This document shows, in pieces, positions 41,981 through 44,257 of a stretch of 44,257 nucleotides of DNA; positions within the stretch are counted from its first letter, which is position 1; the number at the start of each line of letters is the position of its first letter. The position numbers were made by a program, and so were the translations under genes. The stretch comes from CAG-632 sp963626805 (GTDB lineage: Bacteria; Bacillota; Clostridia; Lachnospirales; Lachnospiraceae), in NCBI GenBank assembly GCA_963626805.1, contig CAVFXS010000048.1:1-44257 (forward strand). Reading direction: 5' to 3'. Below the pieces are notes generated by a model that made no database searches, was not told the origin of the DNA, and was given only the letters and a program-made list of their open reading frames with translations.

Positions 41981-42312
41981 GATATATGAGTGCAACGAAT
42001 ACCGAGCCGGAGGCGAGGTAGCATGAGTCGCGATAAGGTGACTTGCAAGGCATATATGAGTGCAACGAATACCGAGCCGGAGGCGAGGTAGCATGAGTCG
42101 CGATAAGGTGACTTGCAAGGCATATATGAGTGCAACGAATACCGAGCCGGAGGCGAGGTAGCATGAGTCGCGATAAGGTGACTTGCAAGGCATATATGAG
42201 TGCAACGAATACCGAGCCGGAGGCGAGGTAGCATGAGTCGCGATAAGGTGACTTGCAAGGCATATATGAGTGCAACGAATACCGAGCCGGAGGCGAGGTA
42301 GCATGAGTCGCG
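41981..42312. repeat. Tandem array of 4.7 copies of a 70-bp repeat
   Basis: Units start at 41981, 42051, 42121, 42191 and 42261, the last truncated at 42312. The copies are identical apart from the first base. Each contains ATATATGAGTGCAACGAATA, CCGAGCCGGAGGCGAGGT, GCATGAGTCGCG and ACTTGCAAGG. The unit is not a multiple of three, so the minus strand is open in all frames only by chance; no protein is proposed. No spacers are present, so it is not CRISPR. Together with 41905-41980 and 42313-42412 it fills the groEL downstream gap. Confidence 0.95.
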
Positions 42313-42328
42313 GGAATTGAATTAACAC

Positions 42329-42357
42329 TTGTCATTTTAAACGTTCACTTGTATAAT
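42329..42357 (+). promoter_or_regulatory. Promoter of the HExxH protein gene
   Basis: TTGTCA (42329-42334), 17 bases, TATAAT (42352-42357). It is close to consensus and begins 17 bases after the repeat array. The start codon lies about 55 bases downstream. Confidence 0.75.
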
Positions 42358-42412
42358 ATTAATTAACGTTTCAAATAGGAGAGGTTCTTAATTTGGGTGA
42401 AGGGAGCAACGT

Positions 42413-42880
42413 ATGGTAAACGGACTGAATACAAGTGACCGGTATATAGTGGGTGTTTCCAATGTCACATATGTATCACCGGTAAATACGGAAAACAATG
42501 TCGAAAATTCTGAAAAGGTAAAACCGGTAGAATGTCAGACCTGTAAGAATCGGAAATACGTAGACGGTTCTGATGAGGCAGATGTTTCGTTTAAAGCACC
42601 GGGACATATTGCACCGGGACAGTCCTATACGACGGTTATGTCACATGAGCAGGAGCATATTGCAAATGCCAGACAGAAGGCAACCGGGGGAAATGCAAAA
42701 CTGTTATCAGCAACAGTATCCCTGAAGCTTGGTATATGTCCGGAATGTGGGCGGACATATGTTGCCGGAGGAACTACTAGGACCAGAATCGAATATACAG
42801 AAGCCAACCCATACGATAAGGGAAGAAAAACAATTGAGGGAAGTTTTCTTGCCGGACAGAATATAGATAAAACAGCATAG
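42413..42880 (+). CDS. Small protein with HExxH and Cys motifs
   Basis: A 155-aa protein with three parts: CQTCKNRKYVDGSDEADVSFKAP (about 41-63), HEQEHIANAR (about 80-89), an HExxH metalloprotease-like motif, and CPECGRTYVAGGTT (about 111-124). I recall similar proteins across Lachnospiraceae, sometimes annotated as SprA-like or putative metalloprotease. GAAGGGAGC lies upstream of ATG 42413. It has no signal peptide. Activity is not established. Confidence 0.7.
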   Translation: MVNGLNTSDRYIVGVSNVTYVSPVNTENNVENSEKVKPVECQTCKNRKYVDGSDEADVSFKAPGHIAPGQSYTTVMSHEQEHIANARQKATGGNAKLLSATVSLKLGICPECGRTYVAGGTTRTRIEYTEANPYDKGRKTIEGSFLAGQNIDKTA

Positions 42881-42898
42881 AAAGAAGGATGAAAAGGC

Positions 42899-43699
42899 GT
42901 GCAATACGAGTATTTATTTGTTGACAGGAAACGAATTGGCGGTAATATTGAAGCGATCATGAAAGATCGAAAATGTACGAAGGTGACATTATCTCAGGCA
43001 ATGAATATATCCAGACCGACTTTGGATGCGTTTTTACGGGGAGATATTCACAATGCCGGAAAGTACGATGAATATATCCGGAGATTACTGGTATATATGC
43101 AGGTGTCGGATACTGTACTCAATAATTACAAGTCGTTACCGGATGTGAAAAAGATGCGTTGTAACAGTATTCAGAAGGATGAAGTGCAGAAGGGCATTCG
43201 TGGAAAACAACTGGTGTTGGTGACTGATATGTCCTATCGGACAGCCTATAATACCTGTAAGAAGCTGGTAGAGGATGGAGAAGAAGGCTTTGTGATTTCT
43301 TATCAGATCCCGGATGCAACAAAGATTTTAGGTGAAATAACAGAAGCATATCCGGATCTTTATATCGGAGTTGCGGATGTTATGAATAAAGAGGATGCAA
43401 GTCTTGCAGCGGACAGCGGAGCACGATTCATTGTAACCAATTATGTGATCAAAGAGGTTGGCTCTTTCTGTAAGGATCGGGATATTTTCTGTGCAATGGG
43501 GGCTATGACATTAACAGAAGTAAACGATGCATTGAATTATGGTAGTGATGCTGTGAATCTGTATCCGTTTGGAGAAATTTCCCAAGCATTATTGGAAGCA
43601 ATCCGGAATGCATTTTCCAATGCTGTGTTGATGACAACGATAGATAAAAAAGAAGCGTCAAAACAGCAAGATGGCTTTTTTGCGTTATTAGTTCGATGA
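42899..43699 (+). CDS. HTH domain fused to KDPG-aldolase-like TIM barrel
   Basis: A 266-aa protein. Residues about 12-70 hold an XRE-like helix-turn-helix (KVTLSQAMNISRPTLDAFLRGD). Residues about 95-255 follow the KDPG/KHG aldolase barrel (ITEAYPDLYIGVADVMNKEDASLAADSGARFIVTNYV, CAMGAMTLTEVNDALNYGSDAVNLYPF). In true KDPG aldolases the Schiff-base lysine lies in a VKxFP motif; here the place reads V-N220-L-Y-P. It is therefore probably not an aldolase but a ligand-sensing regulator. The start is GTG 42899, 18 bases after the upstream stop. Confidence 0.75.
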   Translation: MQYEYLFVDRKRIGGNIEAIMKDRKCTKVTLSQAMNISRPTLDAFLRGDIHNAGKYDEYIRRLLVYMQVSDTVLNNYKSLPDVKKMRCNSIQKDEVQKGIRGKQLVLVTDMSYRTAYNTCKKLVEDGEEGFVISYQIPDATKILGEITEAYPDLYIGVADVMNKEDASLAADSGARFIVTNYVIKEVGSFCKDRDIFCAMGAMTLTEVNDALNYGSDAVNLYPFGEISQALLEAIRNAFSNAVLMTTIDKKEASKQQDGFFALLVR

Positions 43700-43706
43700 G
43701 TAGATG

Positions 43707-43742
43707 AGCTACCGGACGGAGTTTATGTTTTAGGTAGCTTTT
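43707..43742 (+). terminator. Weak terminator before thyA
   Basis: AGCTACC (43707-43713) pairs with GGTAGCT (43733-43739) around a 19-base loop, followed by TTTT and C. The long loop and short T-run make it a weak or partial terminator. Confidence 0.4.
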
Positions 43743-43764
43743 CTCATGATATACAGGAGGAAAT

Positions 43765-44257
43765 ATGAGTTTAGCGGATGATTTGTTTATAAAAATGTGC
43801 AGGGACATTCTGGAGCATGGACATAGCACAGAAGGAGAAAAGGTGAGACCTAGGTGGGAGGATGGCACCTATGCCTATACGATCAAACGATTCGGTGTTG
43901 TCAACCGGTATGATTTGTCGAAGGAGTTTCCGGCATTGACACTTCGTAAGACATATGTGAAGTCTGCGGTGGATGAGATGCTCTGGATCTGGCAGAAGAA
44001 GTCCAATAACATTCATGATCTGCACAGTCACGTCTGGGATGAATGGGCAGATGCGGATGGTTCCATAGGAAAGGCATATGGCTATCAGTTGGGTGTAAAG
44101 CATCAGTATAAAGAAGGAATGATGGACCAGGTAGATCGTGTGATCTATGATCTGAAGAATAATCCATACAGCCGCCGGATCATGACGAATATATATGTGC
44201 ATCAGGATCTGCATGAGATGAATCTGTATCCGTGTGCTTACAGCATGACATTTAATG
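43765..44257 (+). CDS. thyA: Thymidylate synthase ThyA (partial, 3' end outside window)
   Basis: The frame from ATG 43765, with CAGGAGG upstream, runs 164 codons to the window edge. It makes dTMP from dUMP using methylene-tetrahydrofolate. Visible motifs are the N-terminal DLFIKMCRDIL, FPALTLRKTYVKSAVDEMLWIW, then NPYSRRIMTN and the active-site cysteine in MNLYPCAYSMTFN. The rest of the protein (about 100 or more residues) lies beyond 44257. Confidence 0.95.
   Translation, partial: MSLADDLFIKMCRDILEHGHSTEGEKVRPRWEDGTYAYTIKRFGVVNRYDLSKEFPALTLRKTYVKSAVDEMLWIWQKKSNNIHDLHSHVWDEWADADGSIGKAYGYQLGVKHQYKEGMMDQVDRVIYDLKNNPYSRRIMTNIYVHQDLHEMNLYPCAYSMTFN

Noticed and set aside
41981..42312. Possible CRISPR array
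   Set aside because: Units are 70 bp and directly adjacent, with no variable spacers and no cas genes nearby.
41849..42335. Three long overlapping minus-strand reading frames of 113-159 codons
   Set aside because: They are created by the 70-bp repeat being stop-free in every minus frame; there is no ribosome-binding site or family match, and the same peptide recurs in each frame.

Overview
The window looks like a chromosome segment of a low-GC Gram-positive gut anaerobe of the Lachnospiraceae type. It encodes a spo0H-like sigma factor, a GlnRS, a CIRCE-controlled groES-groEL operon, DUF2225 and DUF6062 proteins, strong AAGGAGG ribosome-binding sites, frequent TTG/GTG starts and near-consensus vegetative promoters. 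The species cannot be fixed from this sequence.

Left host flank (1-4118): the 5' end of a probable transposase leaves the window on the minus strand. It is followed by a large membrane c-di-GMP enzyme (PAS, degenerate GGDEF, HD-GYP, PAS, intact GGDEF) and a SigH-type sigma factor.

Prophage (4119-36044): about 31.9 kb of temperate siphovirus lies between two exact 23-bp copies of the 3' end of tRNA-Thr(GGT), and the tRNA stays intact at the right end. The minus-strand lysogeny and defence arm holds a tyrosine integrase, a HEPN-motif Abi protein with a promoter-terminator RNA unit upstream and a second one facing it downstream, a short ImmA-like protein and an XRE repressor. Rightward transcription starts at a strong promoter overlapped by repressor operators. 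It runs through small regulators, a recombination module (YqaJ exonuclease, DUF1351, RecT, SSB, a frameshifted DUF1064 nuclease), a replication initiator, a helicase-methyltransferase fusion, a C5 methyltransferase, a Cys-rich/MazG-like fusion and an ArpU/DUF1492-type regulator. A promoter-leader-terminator element and a candidate packaging site precede the late genes: HNH, small and large terminase, portal, a MuF-type minor head protein carrying a metalloprotease-like C-terminal domain and followed by a small gene, scaffold, capsid, connectors, tail tube, tail chaperones joined by an A AAA AAC frameshift site, tape measure, tail tip proteins, holin and amidase.

Right host flank (36031-44257): tRNA-Thr, glnS, a DUF2225 gene, a convergent DUF6062 gene, groES-groEL, an array of 4.7 copies of a 70-bp repeat, a small HExxH protein, an HTH protein fused to a KDPG-aldolase-like domain that lacks the usual Schiff-base lysine, and the 5' part of thyA.

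The most interesting parts are the Abi/HEPN gene with its compact flanking RNA units (a possible RNA-antitoxin system), the MuF toxin cassette, the late-leader element and the 70-bp repeat family. All functional calls come from reading the sequence; no database search was run.
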